Positions 37,441 to 46,449 of a stretch of DNA of 64,000 nucleotides are shown piece by piece. Source of the stretch: JAGQVA01 sp041391725 (GTDB lineage Bacteria > Bacteroidota > Bacteroidia > J057); the NCBI GenBank assembly GCA_041391725.1, contig JAWKNL010000005.1:260222-324221 (forward strand), in the 5' to 3' direction. Made by a program: the position numbers and the translations under genes. The notes under the pieces were generated by a model. The model saw only the letters and a program-made list of their open reading frames with translations, was not told the origin of the DNA and searched no databases. Position 1 is the stretch's first letter, and each line of letters begins with the position of its first letter.

Positions 37441-38447
37441 ACTGCTAATTCCTGTTCAATGATTTTTTTCTGCCATTCGAGGGTTCTGCGCATTCCTTCT
37501 TCGAGACCGACCTGCGCTTTTACGCCCAGTATTTGTTCTGCTTTGGTGGTGTCAGGCACCCGGCGCAATACATCCTGATACTGACGTCCCTGAGCGATCT
37601 GGTCGTAAGGAATGATTTCTACTTTAAGTTCGCCGGGAGTACCGGAGATTTTTTTCAGCAGCTCGGCGAGCCCGAGGATAGTGATCTCCTGATTCGCACC
37701 GATATTGAAGATTTCGCCATTGGCTTCGTCTTTCATAGTAGCTGCGTAAATACCTGCCACGGTGTCTTCCACGAAGGTGAAAGTACGTGTCTGCTGACCA
37801 TCGCCGTGAATCGGAATTACTTTGTCTTTGAGGATACAGTCGATAAAGACGGACTGAGGACCACCCCACCAGGAAAGGTGCTGATTGGGGCCATAAGAAC
37901 CAAAAAAGCGGAGGAGAACTACCGGGAAGCCGTAAGACTCCATATAAGCCAGTGCGAGATGCTCGTCAAATAGTTTGGACACGGCATAAGCCCAGCGGGG
38001 AACTTTGGAATTTCCGATGACGCAGTTTCCTGTTTCTCTGAAGGGAATATCAGGACTCATGCCATATACATCGGAGGTCGAGGCCAGCACGCATTTGGTT
38101 CCGGTTTTGCGGGCAAATTCGAGGAGGTTTTCAGTTCCTTTGGCGTTGACCTGGAGGGTGTCAACTGCCTTGCCATAGCGTGGGATTTTGAAGGCGGCAA
38201 GGTGAACAATCACGTCGAAAGTTTCTTCCAGTTCTTCGAATGTAGATTCATGGATGATGTCCTTTTCGAGGAAAGTAAAGCGGTCGTGGTCCAGATATTC
38301 ACGGATATTGTCGAGTTTTCCCATGGAAAGATTGTCGATTCCCCAGACACTGTGACCTTCTGATATCAGCTTTTTGAGGAAATTGGAACCGAGAAAACCG
38401 GCAACACCGGTAACAAGTACTTTTTTAGCGTTTTGACCTGTTGGCAT
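37437..38447 (-). CDS. NAD-dependent epimerase/dehydratase (extended SDR)
   Basis: 336 residues. NAD-binding motif VTGVAGFLGSNFL, acidic residue in GIDNLS, catalytic Thr/Ser region LASTSDVYG, YxxxK as YAVSK, substrate-loop GSYGPNQHLSWWGG and IPIHGDGQQTRTFTFVEDT. Nucleotide-sugar 4-epimerase or dehydratase/decarboxylase activity is expected; the exact sugar cannot be fixed. It is the first gene of the minus-strand operon that runs to 27602, with the 228-bp gap at 38448-38675 as the likely promoter region. Confidence 0.9.
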   Translation of the reverse strand: MPTGQNAKKVLVTGVAGFLGSNFLKKLISEGHSVWGIDNLSMGKLDNIREYLDHDRFTFLEKDIIHESTFEELEETFDVIVHLAAFKIPRYGKAVDTLQVNAKGTENLLEFARKTGTKCVLASTSDVYGMSPDIPFRETGNCVIGNSKVPRWAYAVSKLFDEHLALAYMESYGFPVVLLRFFGSYGPNQHLSWWGGPQSVFIDCILKDKVIPIHGDGQQTRTFTFVEDTVAGIYAATMKDEANGEIFNIGANQEITILGLAELLKKISGTPGELKVEIIPYDQIAQGRQYQDVLRRVPDTTKAEQILGVKAQVGLEEGMRRTLEWQKKIIEQELAV

Positions 38448-38675
38448 AAATAAAATTTATATTTATTAAAATGAGGCAACCAAAAAGGAAAATGTAACGA
38501 ACGGATAAAGGAGGGAAAAGCAAGTCAAAAGACTCAATTTACTCTCCAAAATTCATTCCATAATTAGTCAATATTTTACATCTAATTAGATATGCGGGTA
38601 TCCGGTAGTCATATTTGGCTTGTAAATGGTCAGATTGCTGCCATTAACCGGAGGCCAGCTTTATGAAACTGAATT

Positions 38676-40214
38676 TCAGTACTTTCTCCGCATATACCTT
38701 ACACGCATCATGTACTGGAAATTCTGTGTTGAGACGGTTTCATAGTTTTGCTCCAGAAATGATTCCAGATGATGGTGGCCCAGATCAATATTTTGATTCG
38801 TTTTCTTTTCGTGGGTAACCATCCAGAATGTTTCCGGGTAATTTATCTTTTGGGAGAAGTATTGTTCTACCTGCTCATCGTTTTGAATAACCCAGTTCTT
38901 GTGATTCCACGCTTTTGTAAAGTCGATATCAACCGGAAACTGATAAAGAAAATTGTCGCCGTGGTAATGGTGTTTTAAAACCAGTTCGTGAATATTTTCA
39001 AAGATGATCACAGGTTCTTCGTTCTCCTCATGCTCCTCCAGGTAAGTTGCAATTCCCTTATAGTCTTCTGTTTTAATGGTGGGAACAAATATCAATGGCG
39101 TTACGATCAGGTACAGAATCAGTAATACACCGGCTCCGGCATGGATCAGCCAGGTTTTGGAAGGTGTAAGGGTGAATGCTGTAAAGAAGACAAATAGTGT
39201 GGGTATGGTCAGCGAGTTCATATATTTGGTCTGAGCAATGGATTTGCCCAGCAAAAAGTGAATGGCTGTAACAAAAATCAGAAGTGAAGAGAAAATGATC
39301 AGCATTTTGCTCTCTTTGGTCTTGAAAAAATAGCGGAGGGGCTGAAAATTTACAGCAATTGCGATGAGCCAAACCAATGCCACCACCATAAGAAAGACTA
39401 GCTTAAGGACTTCTGGCAGATTATATATATTATCCATGCCCAGGATAAAATTCTCAATTACCCCAAACATAAACACGATACTGGATAAGGGGGATGAAAG
39501 TTCATGGGCCTGGTGTTGGTTTTCAAATTGGCCGGGAATAAACGGAATAATGGCTGCCAGTGCGAGAGCGGGAATGATCATGTCGAGCAAATATCTGCCT
39601 ACGGAGCCCCATTTGCGGGATAAAACCAGTACTACGCCATTTGCTGCAAGTAAAAATCCGGCAAAATAATGTGTATATAAGCCTATCACCGCTAAAACAA
39701 CGTATAGCCACCGGGCTTTCCTGTCATTTTTTTCCTGAAGATACCCATCGAAAAAATAAATCAGCAAAAGCGCAGACAGAAGAATCAAAAACGCATAACA
39801 ACGCATATCCACCTCCTGTATCATCACCACAGGATTAAACAGAAAGGTTGCTACCAGCCAGAAAGGTGCTACATTTGGCAAATACCGTTTCCCTAATGCC
39901 GGAAGCAACAGGGCTGCTCCCACAATGGAAAAAACCGAAAACATCCTGCCCCAGAAAAAATTCTCTGAACCAAAATTCCATAACGACAGTGCGCCAAAAT
40001 AAAAGGGAGGATAGTTTTCAAATTCAATTGCCCGGTGTACCGCGGTTGTGAACCCCTGCGAAATGGTCGCAAGTGTATAACCCTCATCACTTCTTAAAGG
40101 GAGGTAAAAGGATAAAAATGCGGCGAGTACAAGGTTAATGGCAATCGGGACATACATGGCCTTCTTTGCCTGGATCCAATCTAATGCAGTCTTTGCAGAG
40201 GTATTGTAGTACAT
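38676..40214 (-). CDS. GT-C membrane glycosyltransferase (GT39/ArnT-like)
   Basis: About 512 residues from the ATG at 40214 (a TTG at 40238 extends it by eight codons). About eleven to twelve membrane helices. The first periplasmic loop carries the conserved acidic pair in LRSDEGYTLA, and a later loop has EVDMRCYAFL and LYTHYFAGFLLAANG, as in GT39/GT83 enzymes. A soluble C-terminal domain of about 110 residues follows. It would transfer a sugar from undecaprenyl phosphate to an acceptor outside the inner membrane, completing the GT2-flippase route of the same strand. It lies 228 bp upstream of the epimerase and may have its own promoter. Confidence 0.82.
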   Translation of the reverse strand: MYYNTSAKTALDWIQAKKAMYVPIAINLVLAAFLSFYLPLRSDEGYTLATISQGFTTAVHRAIEFENYPPFYFGALSLWNFGSENFFWGRMFSVFSIVGAALLLPALGKRYLPNVAPFWLVATFLFNPVVMIQEVDMRCYAFLILLSALLLIYFFDGYLQEKNDRKARWLYVVLAVIGLYTHYFAGFLLAANGVVLVLSRKWGSVGRYLLDMIIPALALAAIIPFIPGQFENQHQAHELSSPLSSIVFMFGVIENFILGMDNIYNLPEVLKLVFLMVVALVWLIAIAVNFQPLRYFFKTKESKMLIIFSSLLIFVTAIHFLLGKSIAQTKYMNSLTIPTLFVFFTAFTLTPSKTWLIHAGAGVLLILYLIVTPLIFVPTIKTEDYKGIATYLEEHEENEEPVIIFENIHELVLKHHYHGDNFLYQFPVDIDFTKAWNHKNWVIQNDEQVEQYFSQKINYPETFWMVTHEKKTNQNIDLGHHHLESFLEQNYETVSTQNFQYMMRVRYMRRKY

Positions 40215-40563
40215 AAATGGGTTGCAAATATGGAGCAAGATAGAAAATGAATAAGTCTTTTTTTGTCAACAAATGCCTGAAAGCTTAACTGACGCCATGA
40301 ATCAGCAGATTTTTTACATGAACAGTAATATCGGCAATTTTTATATGGCACAAATTAAATACCGTAGTCGATACAATTCCCATTCGCGAATCCTTGTACC
40401 AATCCGCGCAATCCTCACAGACTGCTCAATGCCCGATTTTTACTTTTGGTGCTGAGAAATTACATGTTCACCGGGTAATTTTAGACCCGGCAAAATATTG
40501 TTGTAACTTTATTCGGGTTTGGTATAACTATTGAACCATGCTACTCAAATTTTAGTGTATTTT
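40215..40563. other. Divergent intergenic region, no gene seen
   Basis: 349 bp between the minus-strand GT-C gene and the plus-strand heparinase-like gene, so it must hold promoters for both. One small hairpin (CCGGGT, 8-nt loop, ACCCGG) lies at about 40470-40490. Short open frames here have no recognisable protein character. Confidence 0.6.
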
Positions 40564-42513
40564 ATGAACATATCCTGGTACTTAAACCGACTGAAGACCA
40601 TGTCTGTACCTGAACTGGCGTTCAGGGTCGATCAGATGCTCAACCGTCGGATCAACAAAATGAAATTTCAGGGCTATTTTCCGGAAAAGTCGCTCGTTTT
40701 CCTGCCCGAAAAAATCCTTGACACTGAAAACATATCTTTCCCCTCCGAAGACACCCACTTTGAAATTCTGGGATTGGACTGGGATTATTCAGAAATGATT
40801 GACTGGCATAAGGATATTCGCACCCAGGGTGTGTTTCCACGCATCTTCTGCCGCAACGTCAATACCCGCTCCGATGAAAACGGTATTGCCAAATATGTCT
40901 GGGAACCCAACCGCCACCAGTTTCTCACCCGCCTGGCCATGCAGTACAAAACCACCGGGGATCGCAAATTTTTAAAACTTTTTCAAACTATCCTCGAGTC
41001 CTGGATTGTCGAAAATCCTTACCTCATCGGGGTCAACTGGTACAGCAATATTGAAGTTAATGTCCGCCTCATCACCTGGCTCCTCTGCTGGGAAATCCTG
41101 GATGTCAACTCAATCATGGAAGAAGACGCTTCTTTTGATGCCTTCGTCAAATCGCGCTGGGTTCCTTCTATCTACCTCCACTGCAAATACAGCCACGATT
41201 TCCCCTCCAAATTTACCTCCGCCAATAACCACCGGATCAGCGAAGGGGTAGGGCTGTTTATCGCTTCTGCTTACTGGAAATTCCCTGAATCTCCCAAATG
41301 GAACCGCGAAGCAAAAAAAGTGGTCGAAACCGAACTCCGGAAGCAACATTCCGCAACGGGCGTCAACCGCGAAGAAACCTCAGAATATATTCAGTTTATC
41401 ACCGACTTTTTCCTGATCGCCCTGGTAGTGGGAGAAAAAACCGGGAACAAACTTTCCTCCGATTCTTACACCATTTTCCGTGGCATTCTCGAATATGTCT
41501 ATCACCTTATGGATATAAGGGGCAAAATCAACCACTATGGTGATGGTGATGATGGCCGTACCTTTATTCTGGAAGAAGATAAAGAACATTTCAACAATTA
41601 TAGCTCACTTCTTACATCGGGCGCCATTATATATGGTGAGCCTATGTTTAAGGCCCGCAGCAATGGCTTCGATCTCAAAAATCAGGTGCTTTTCGGGCGT
41701 GAGGGAGAGGCAAAGTTTGATAAAGTAAAAGATGTCTTTCAGCCCCGGCAATCGAAGTTTTACCGGGAAGAAGGGCATTTCCTCTTCCGAAAAGAAGAAG
41801 GTGGGGGAAGAGAAATTCTCCTGCATTTTGATGTCGCACCGCTGGGCTATCTCGGTATCGCCGCTCACGGGCACTCCGATGCACTTTCTTTTTATATGGG
41901 CGTCGATGGGCAGTTTTATTTTATCGATCCGGGAACCTTTTCCTATCACACGGATATGGAATGGCGAAACTATTTCATCAGTACCCTCGCACATAACACC
42001 ATTTGTGTGGACGGCAAAAACCAGGCCCTGCGCGGCGGTCCGACCATGTGGACCGAGCACTACACACCCAAGGTGCTGGAAGTGAAAGAGTCCTCCGCTG
42101 TGGAAACCGTTTCTGGCTCTCATAACGGTTATGAGGCTTCAGGAGTGAGACATACCCGCCGGATTGATTTTGACAGGAAGCGTAATTTGTTTCTCATTAC
42201 CGATTCTATCGAAATCACCGATCAGAAAGAACACGATTTCCAGATTCCACTTCACCTTCATCCCGAAGTGAATATCGAGGAAAAAGGCGAAAACCGGTTT
42301 TCTCTCCAGCAGAAAGATGCCCGTGGCGTCGAGCTGATCCTGGACAAAAAACTCACTTATACCATTGTCTCAGGCCAGACACATCCGATTCTGGGATGGT
42401 ATTCTCCTTCGTTTTATAAAAAATCACCCTGCCCGGTGATTTATTCGCAACTGACTGCCTCACAATCCTTTGAAATTACCACCGAAATCCACGTCAATGA
42501 GAGTACTGATTGA
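40564..42513 (+). CDS. Heparinase II/III-family protein
   Basis: About 649 residues from the ATG at 40564 (an upstream TTG at 40531 is less likely). N-terminal (alpha/alpha) toroid with WYSNIEVNVRLITWL and a conserved HDFPSKFTSANNHRISEG segment, followed by the C-terminal beta-sandwich half with GIAAHGHSDALSFYMG, FIDPGTFSYH and ISTLAHNTICVDG. These hold the Asn-His/Tyr/His set of the family. There is no signal peptide, so the protein is probably cytoplasmic; homologues lie in polysaccharide loci. It may cleave uronic-acid-containing chains by beta-elimination or have a biosynthetic role. It overlaps the DUF354 gene by 17 bp. Confidence 0.85.
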   Translation: MNISWYLNRLKTMSVPELAFRVDQMLNRRINKMKFQGYFPEKSLVFLPEKILDTENISFPSEDTHFEILGLDWDYSEMIDWHKDIRTQGVFPRIFCRNVNTRSDENGIAKYVWEPNRHQFLTRLAMQYKTTGDRKFLKLFQTILESWIVENPYLIGVNWYSNIEVNVRLITWLLCWEILDVNSIMEEDASFDAFVKSRWVPSIYLHCKYSHDFPSKFTSANNHRISEGVGLFIASAYWKFPESPKWNREAKKVVETELRKQHSATGVNREETSEYIQFITDFFLIALVVGEKTGNKLSSDSYTIFRGILEYVYHLMDIRGKINHYGDGDDGRTFILEEDKEHFNNYSSLLTSGAIIYGEPMFKARSNGFDLKNQVLFGREGEAKFDKVKDVFQPRQSKFYREEGHFLFRKEEGGGREILLHFDVAPLGYLGIAAHGHSDALSFYMGVDGQFYFIDPGTFSYHTDMEWRNYFISTLAHNTICVDGKNQALRGGPTMWTEHYTPKVLEVKESSAVETVSGSHNGYEASGVRHTRRIDFDRKRNLFLITDSIEITDQKEHDFQIPLHLHPEVNIEEKGENRFSLQQKDARGVELILDKKLTYTIVSGQTHPILGWYSPSFYKKSPCPVIYSQLTASQSFEITTEIHVNESTD

Positions 42514-43585
42514 TATTAATCATCCCGCTCACGTTCACCTGTTTAAAAACTTTGCCTGGGTGATGCAACAGCGCGGACACAAAGTGTTGTTTACCACCCG
42601 GGAAAAAGAAATTTCCCACGTCCTCCTCGAAAACCTGGGATTCGAATATATCTGCCTGGGAAAACACTACAAAAAAGCATTGGGCAAACTCTGGGGAATC
42701 GTCAAATACGACGTGCAGCTTTGGGGCGTAGCGCTCAAGTTTAAGCCGGACATTTTTATCAGCATGGGCTCCATTTACGGATCACACGCTTCTTTTCTGG
42801 TGGGAAAACCCAATATCCTCCTCCAGGATACCGAACATGCTACCCTTCAGCATAAATTGACCGTCCCCTTCTGCGATGTAATGCTCAATCCGGTGTGTTT
42901 TCACCGGGAACTAAACCCCAAAAAACAGATGTTTTACCAGGGGTATCACGAACTGGCCTACCTTCACAAAAATTATTTTGAACCTGATCCGGCCATTCTC
43001 GGCGAACTGGGCGTGACACCCGGAGAGAAATTTGTGATTGTCAGGCTTGTATCCTGGACTGCCAACCACGATGTCGGGCACAATGGAATTTCGCTGGAGA
43101 ATAAAATCAAAGCAGTAAAGGCATTTGCCAAGCATGCAAAGATTTTTATTACCTCTGAGGAAAAACTCCCGGAGGAGTTGCAGCCATATCAGATCAGGAT
43201 CAAGCCTGAGCGGGTTCATCACGCGTTGTATTATGCAAGCTTGCTTTTCGGAGAAAGCGCGACCATGGCCTCCGAATGCGCTATGCTGGGTACACCTTCG
43301 ATTTTCCTCGACAACGATGGCCGTGGTTACACCGACGAACAGGAAGAGAAATACCAACTGGTGTACAACTTTACCGAGTCGCCCGAAGATCAGGAAAAGG
43401 CTATAACCAAAGCGCTCGAAATCCTTCAGATGGACAATATCAAGGAGGAATGGGCACGTCGCACACAGAAAATGCTGGAAGAAAAAATCGACGTTACGGG
43501 CTTCCTGGTGTGGTTTGTCGAAAACTACCCCAACAGCCTGAAGCAATGGCGGGAAAATCCCAACTACCAGTATGAGTTTCAGTAA
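42497..43585 (+). CDS. DUF354 family protein (GT-B-like)
   Basis: About 362 residues. The start is the ATG at 42497 giving MRVLIDINHPAHVHLFKNFA, the characteristic DUF354 N terminus; an upstream TTG frame is not needed. It shows GT-B/UDP-GlcNAc-epimerase-like features: FISMGSIYGSHASF, LLQDTEHAT, SLLFGESATMASECAMLGTPSIF (donor-binding loop) and DNDGRGYTDEQ. DUF354 proteins are generally found in glycan loci and are thought to be glycosyltransferases, but the activity is not established. It is translationally linked to the heparinase-family gene. Confidence 0.82.
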   Translation: MRVLIDINHPAHVHLFKNFAWVMQQRGHKVLFTTREKEISHVLLENLGFEYICLGKHYKKALGKLWGIVKYDVQLWGVALKFKPDIFISMGSIYGSHASFLVGKPNILLQDTEHATLQHKLTVPFCDVMLNPVCFHRELNPKKQMFYQGYHELAYLHKNYFEPDPAILGELGVTPGEKFVIVRLVSWTANHDVGHNGISLENKIKAVKAFAKHAKIFITSEEKLPEELQPYQIRIKPERVHHALYYASLLFGESATMASECAMLGTPSIFLDNDGRGYTDEQEEKYQLVYNFTESPEDQEKAITKALEILQMDNIKEEWARRTQKMLEEKIDVTGFLVWFVENYPNSLKQWRENPNYQYEFQ

Positions 43586-43596
43586 AAAGTGAATAA

Positions 43597-43628
43597 ATAA
43601 AAAAAGCGGCCATTGAGCCGCTTTTTTT
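43597..43628. terminator. Bidirectional intrinsic terminator
   Basis: GCGGC, 6-nt loop, GCCGC, with an A tract on the left and T7 on the right. It separates the convergent DUF354 gene and sulfotransferase gene. Confidence 0.9.
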
Positions 43629-43639
43629 GAGTATATTTT

Positions 43640-44638
43640 TTATGTAGTCTCGATCTGCCGCCAGCTTCCTTCCCGGTGAAGTTTGAGGAAGTATTTCATG
43701 CCTTTGGAGATGCCCCTTTCTCCCATATGAAAGCGCGCGGAGGAAAATCCATCCTGAATTTTCAGGAAAAACATTTCCCTTTTGGTAAGGGGACGATAAC
43801 TGACCGGGTTCACCATTTCATAGGAGAGTTTTTTCGCCTCGGTGCAGACCAGCTCTTCAATTCTCCTGAGTTTATTTTTGGGGATGCGATCGAGGAATTT
43901 ATTTTTATTTCCAGCGATAATGGTTTTCTGTCCTTTGGCTTCGCCAAGGTTTTCGGTGACGCGCTGCAGTTTTTCCATGCCCGGCTCATAGGAAAGCCCG
44001 GCAAATTCGCTGATCTGTCTCAGTACGGCAGCCGGATTTTCGAGCAGGTCTTCATACCTTACTTCGAGGTAGTTGGCATTGCCGGCTGCTTTCTCCCGGA
44101 TCGACTTCATGGTTTCATTCCAGCGATGGGCGGCGCGGTACATGCTTCTTCCCCATGCATTCTGTACTGACCATGCATAGTCGCGCGGGTCGCGGATAAT
44201 ATGTACAAAACGCGCTCCGGGAAACAGTACCTGAAGCAGATCATAATGCAGGATATAACCCGGCGTTTTGTCGCCCCATATAAAGTCGCCCTCATTGTCA
44301 GGCGCCATCAGGCGAAACAATACTTCAAAAAATACTGCCCAAGACAGCTTATCTGCCTGTGAGCGAATGTACGCGGCCGTAACCTTTTCGGCTTTTTGCG
44401 GATAGTTGCCAAAAAACTTGGTGGTGCGAAAGGCTGCAACAGCTTTCTCCAGATTGACTTCCTGATTGAGATCAAAATCTATCCCCAGAGTTCGGATCAT
44501 CCAGGGAATGAGGTGGCTTTCATGTGTAGGAATGGAAATGCGGGAGTGGTTGTTGACCAGATCGCGGAGGAGTTTGGTGCCGCTTCTGGGCATACCGGAT
44601 ATAAACAAGGGACCGTGAAACGAGGAAGGTTTTGCCAT
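43640..44638 (-). CDS. PAPS-dependent sulfotransferase 1
   Basis: About 332 residues from the ATG at 44638; longer upstream frames lack family character. The 5'-phosphosulfate-binding loop is FISGMPRSGTKLLRDLVNNH, and the 3'-phosphate motif is FVHIIRDPRDYAWSVQNAWG. It transfers sulfate from PAPS to a hydroxyl or amino group of a carbohydrate. No signal peptide, so it acts on nucleotide- or lipid-linked precursors in the cytoplasm. It lies 16 bp after a GT4 gene on the same strand. Confidence 0.88.
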   Translation of the reverse strand: MAKPSSFHGPLFISGMPRSGTKLLRDLVNNHSRISIPTHESHLIPWMIRTLGIDFDLNQEVNLEKAVAAFRTTKFFGNYPQKAEKVTAAYIRSQADKLSWAVFFEVLFRLMAPDNEGDFIWGDKTPGYILHYDLLQVLFPGARFVHIIRDPRDYAWSVQNAWGRSMYRAAHRWNETMKSIREKAAGNANYLEVRYEDLLENPAAVLRQISEFAGLSYEPGMEKLQRVTENLGEAKGQKTIIAGNKNKFLDRIPKNKLRRIEELVCTEAKKLSYEMVNPVSYRPLTKREMFFLKIQDGFSSARFHMGERGISKGMKYFLKLHREGSWRQIETT

Positions 44639-44654
44639 AGTATGAATGGGCCTG

Positions 44655-45791
44655 TTATGCAATATGTTCGAGGATATGCGCTGCGCGCTTATCCCATGTA
44701 TAAACGTTAAAAAAGTCGTGTTGTGCGTTTTCCGCAATTTTTCTTCTCAGTGCGGTATCCTTGCGGAGCCGGCGGATTTTGTCTGCCCATGCCTGGGGGT
44801 CGGTGGGATCCACGAGGAGGGCATTTGTTTCGTCGGTAAGCACTTCGCGCAGTACCGGCAGGTCTGAGGCAATGATAGGTTTACCGCCGCCCATGTACTC
44901 AAACAATTTGAGCGGCGACATCCAGCTTCCGATGTCGATTTTTTTGGTTCCGACAATTACATTGGGCTGGTAGGGCATCAGCATGACGTCAAACTCAGCC
45001 ATATAGTCATAGACCTTTTCGGGAGCCACAAAACCGTGAAAAATCAGGTTGGAAGCTTTTACTTCATTTTTCCATTTTGTAATGTCTTCGGGATTGCCGC
45101 CCACGACGTGAAATTCAACCTCGGGCAGGAGGGGCGGGAGTTTAGCGATCATTTCCATTCCCTTGCCGGGGTAGAGATGGCCGATATAACCTACTTTAAA
45201 TGTGTTTTTTTCGGGGAATGATTGCTCGTTGAGAATCAGTTTCTCCGGAATCTGCGCGCCGTCGGCGCCATCGTGCGCTACGATAATCCTTCCTTCGAGG
45301 AGTTTTCCATATAAACGCAGATATTCGTTTTTCAGCGCTTCTGAAATGACGACGAGCCGGACAAATTTCCGGTGGCTGAATATTTTTCTCTGGAGATAGG
45401 ACTGAAACCCGTCGGAGGGCGGAGTGTGTGCCTCAAAAGCAAAAGGTTTGCGGAGCAGTCCCAGCATACTGAGCGCACCGAGCAGATAGCGGTCGCGACC
45501 GTAAATGGTACCTTCCGCCTGCTCTTTTCTGAGCCGGATCAGTACAAGTATCGAGAAGAGAATCCGGCTGACAAAGGGCACTCTGGGCAAATGAATGCTT
45601 TCTATCCTGAAAGGTTTTTCAATGCCATAGTAGCGGAAAATATTTTCAGGTCTTTCCTCTTTGGGCGGTTTCCGGCAATAGAGTACCACATCATTTCCCT
45701 GGTTGGAAAAGGCCTGGCACATTTTCATTACCTGAATACTGTTGGCTTTAGTAGAAGGGATCAGTGAATTGCTTAAATAGAATATTCGCAT
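44655..45791 (-). CDS. Family 4 glycosyltransferase
   Basis: About 378 residues from the ATG at 45791 (MRIFYLSNSLIPSTKANSIQ). GT-B fold. The C-terminal half carries KVGYIGHLYPGKGMEMI, FHVVGGNPEDI, FHGFVAPEKVYDYMAEFDVMLMP and the donor-binding stretch SPLKLFEYMGGGKPIIASDLPVL with the E-x7-E motif. Retaining transferase, probably adding one sugar to the repeat unit. It forms a two-gene transcript with sulfotransferase 1. The donor and acceptor are not predictable. Confidence 0.9.
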   Translation of the reverse strand: MRIFYLSNSLIPSTKANSIQVMKMCQAFSNQGNDVVLYCRKPPKEERPENIFRYYGIEKPFRIESIHLPRVPFVSRILFSILVLIRLRKEQAEGTIYGRDRYLLGALSMLGLLRKPFAFEAHTPPSDGFQSYLQRKIFSHRKFVRLVVISEALKNEYLRLYGKLLEGRIIVAHDGADGAQIPEKLILNEQSFPEKNTFKVGYIGHLYPGKGMEMIAKLPPLLPEVEFHVVGGNPEDITKWKNEVKASNLIFHGFVAPEKVYDYMAEFDVMLMPYQPNVIVGTKKIDIGSWMSPLKLFEYMGGGKPIIASDLPVLREVLTDETNALLVDPTDPQAWADKIRRLRKDTALRRKIAENAQHDFFNVYTWDKRAAHILEHIA

Positions 45792-46449
45792 GAATAGTTG
45801 TGAACATAGGTTTTCGCAATAAATATAACGCTGCAAAACTAAAATTCTGATTGAATTCGGGCTGTTTGCAAACGCAGGTGTATGGGCGGTAAAAATTTGC
45901 TCTTAAATAGATAAATCCTTTCTGAAATATAACATTTCATTTCCTTCGCCTTCGGTACTTTTTCTTTGGAAATACCCCTGAGTCAATAAATTTTTTGTAC
46001 AAAACTTTCATTTCCCCAAAAAATCTAACACACAACAGGCCCTTTCATTGATGTTATGAAAATGGCGGGGTATTGACACTTACTCCGAAAGCCGTATATT
46101 AGCCTCAAGGTTTAGTTCAGCAGGTCAGAACAAGTGCCGCTGAATGATTAGGTATAGGTTAATAACGTAAAAAATGTTGAAGCAACGGGCTTTTCCGCCA
46201 AACTTGCCGGCCCCTTTCTGTATATCCCCCATCCATAAACGAATGACGATTTACCAGGTGTCACCCTGATCAGGGATCTGACATCCGGTTATTTGTGTTT
46301 CTGATTTTCCCTCATTTATAAAAAAACAAACCAGGCTAATGCTGCAAACCGTTAGCAGGGTCGCTTATTCTTTCACTTTACCTGTTAAAATCATTCATGG
46401 AACGTTTAATCACACTCTGTTCTTCTGAATTTTTCAAAATTTAACTGCT
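45792..46449. other. 658-bp divergent intergenic region
   Basis: No open frame of protein character. It is AT-rich toward the middle and contains one promoter-like pair at 46073-46100 facing the beta-helix gene, followed by a long leader of about 340 bp. A weak stem (TTCAGC...GCTGAA) lies near 46116-46144. A leader this long may carry post-transcriptional control, but nothing specific can be named. Confidence 0.5.
46073..46100 (+). promoter_or_regulatory. Possible promoter for the beta-helix gene
   Basis: TTGACA at 46073-46078 and TATATT at 46095-46100, 16 bp apart. The match is to the general sigma-70 pattern rather than the usual Bacteroidota TTTG/TAnnTTTG pattern, so it is weak evidence. 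Confidence 0.25.

Noticed and set aside
40273..40455. 60-codon open frame in the divergent region before the heparinase-family gene
   Set aside because: Composition not protein-like, and it occupies the only space available for two promoters.
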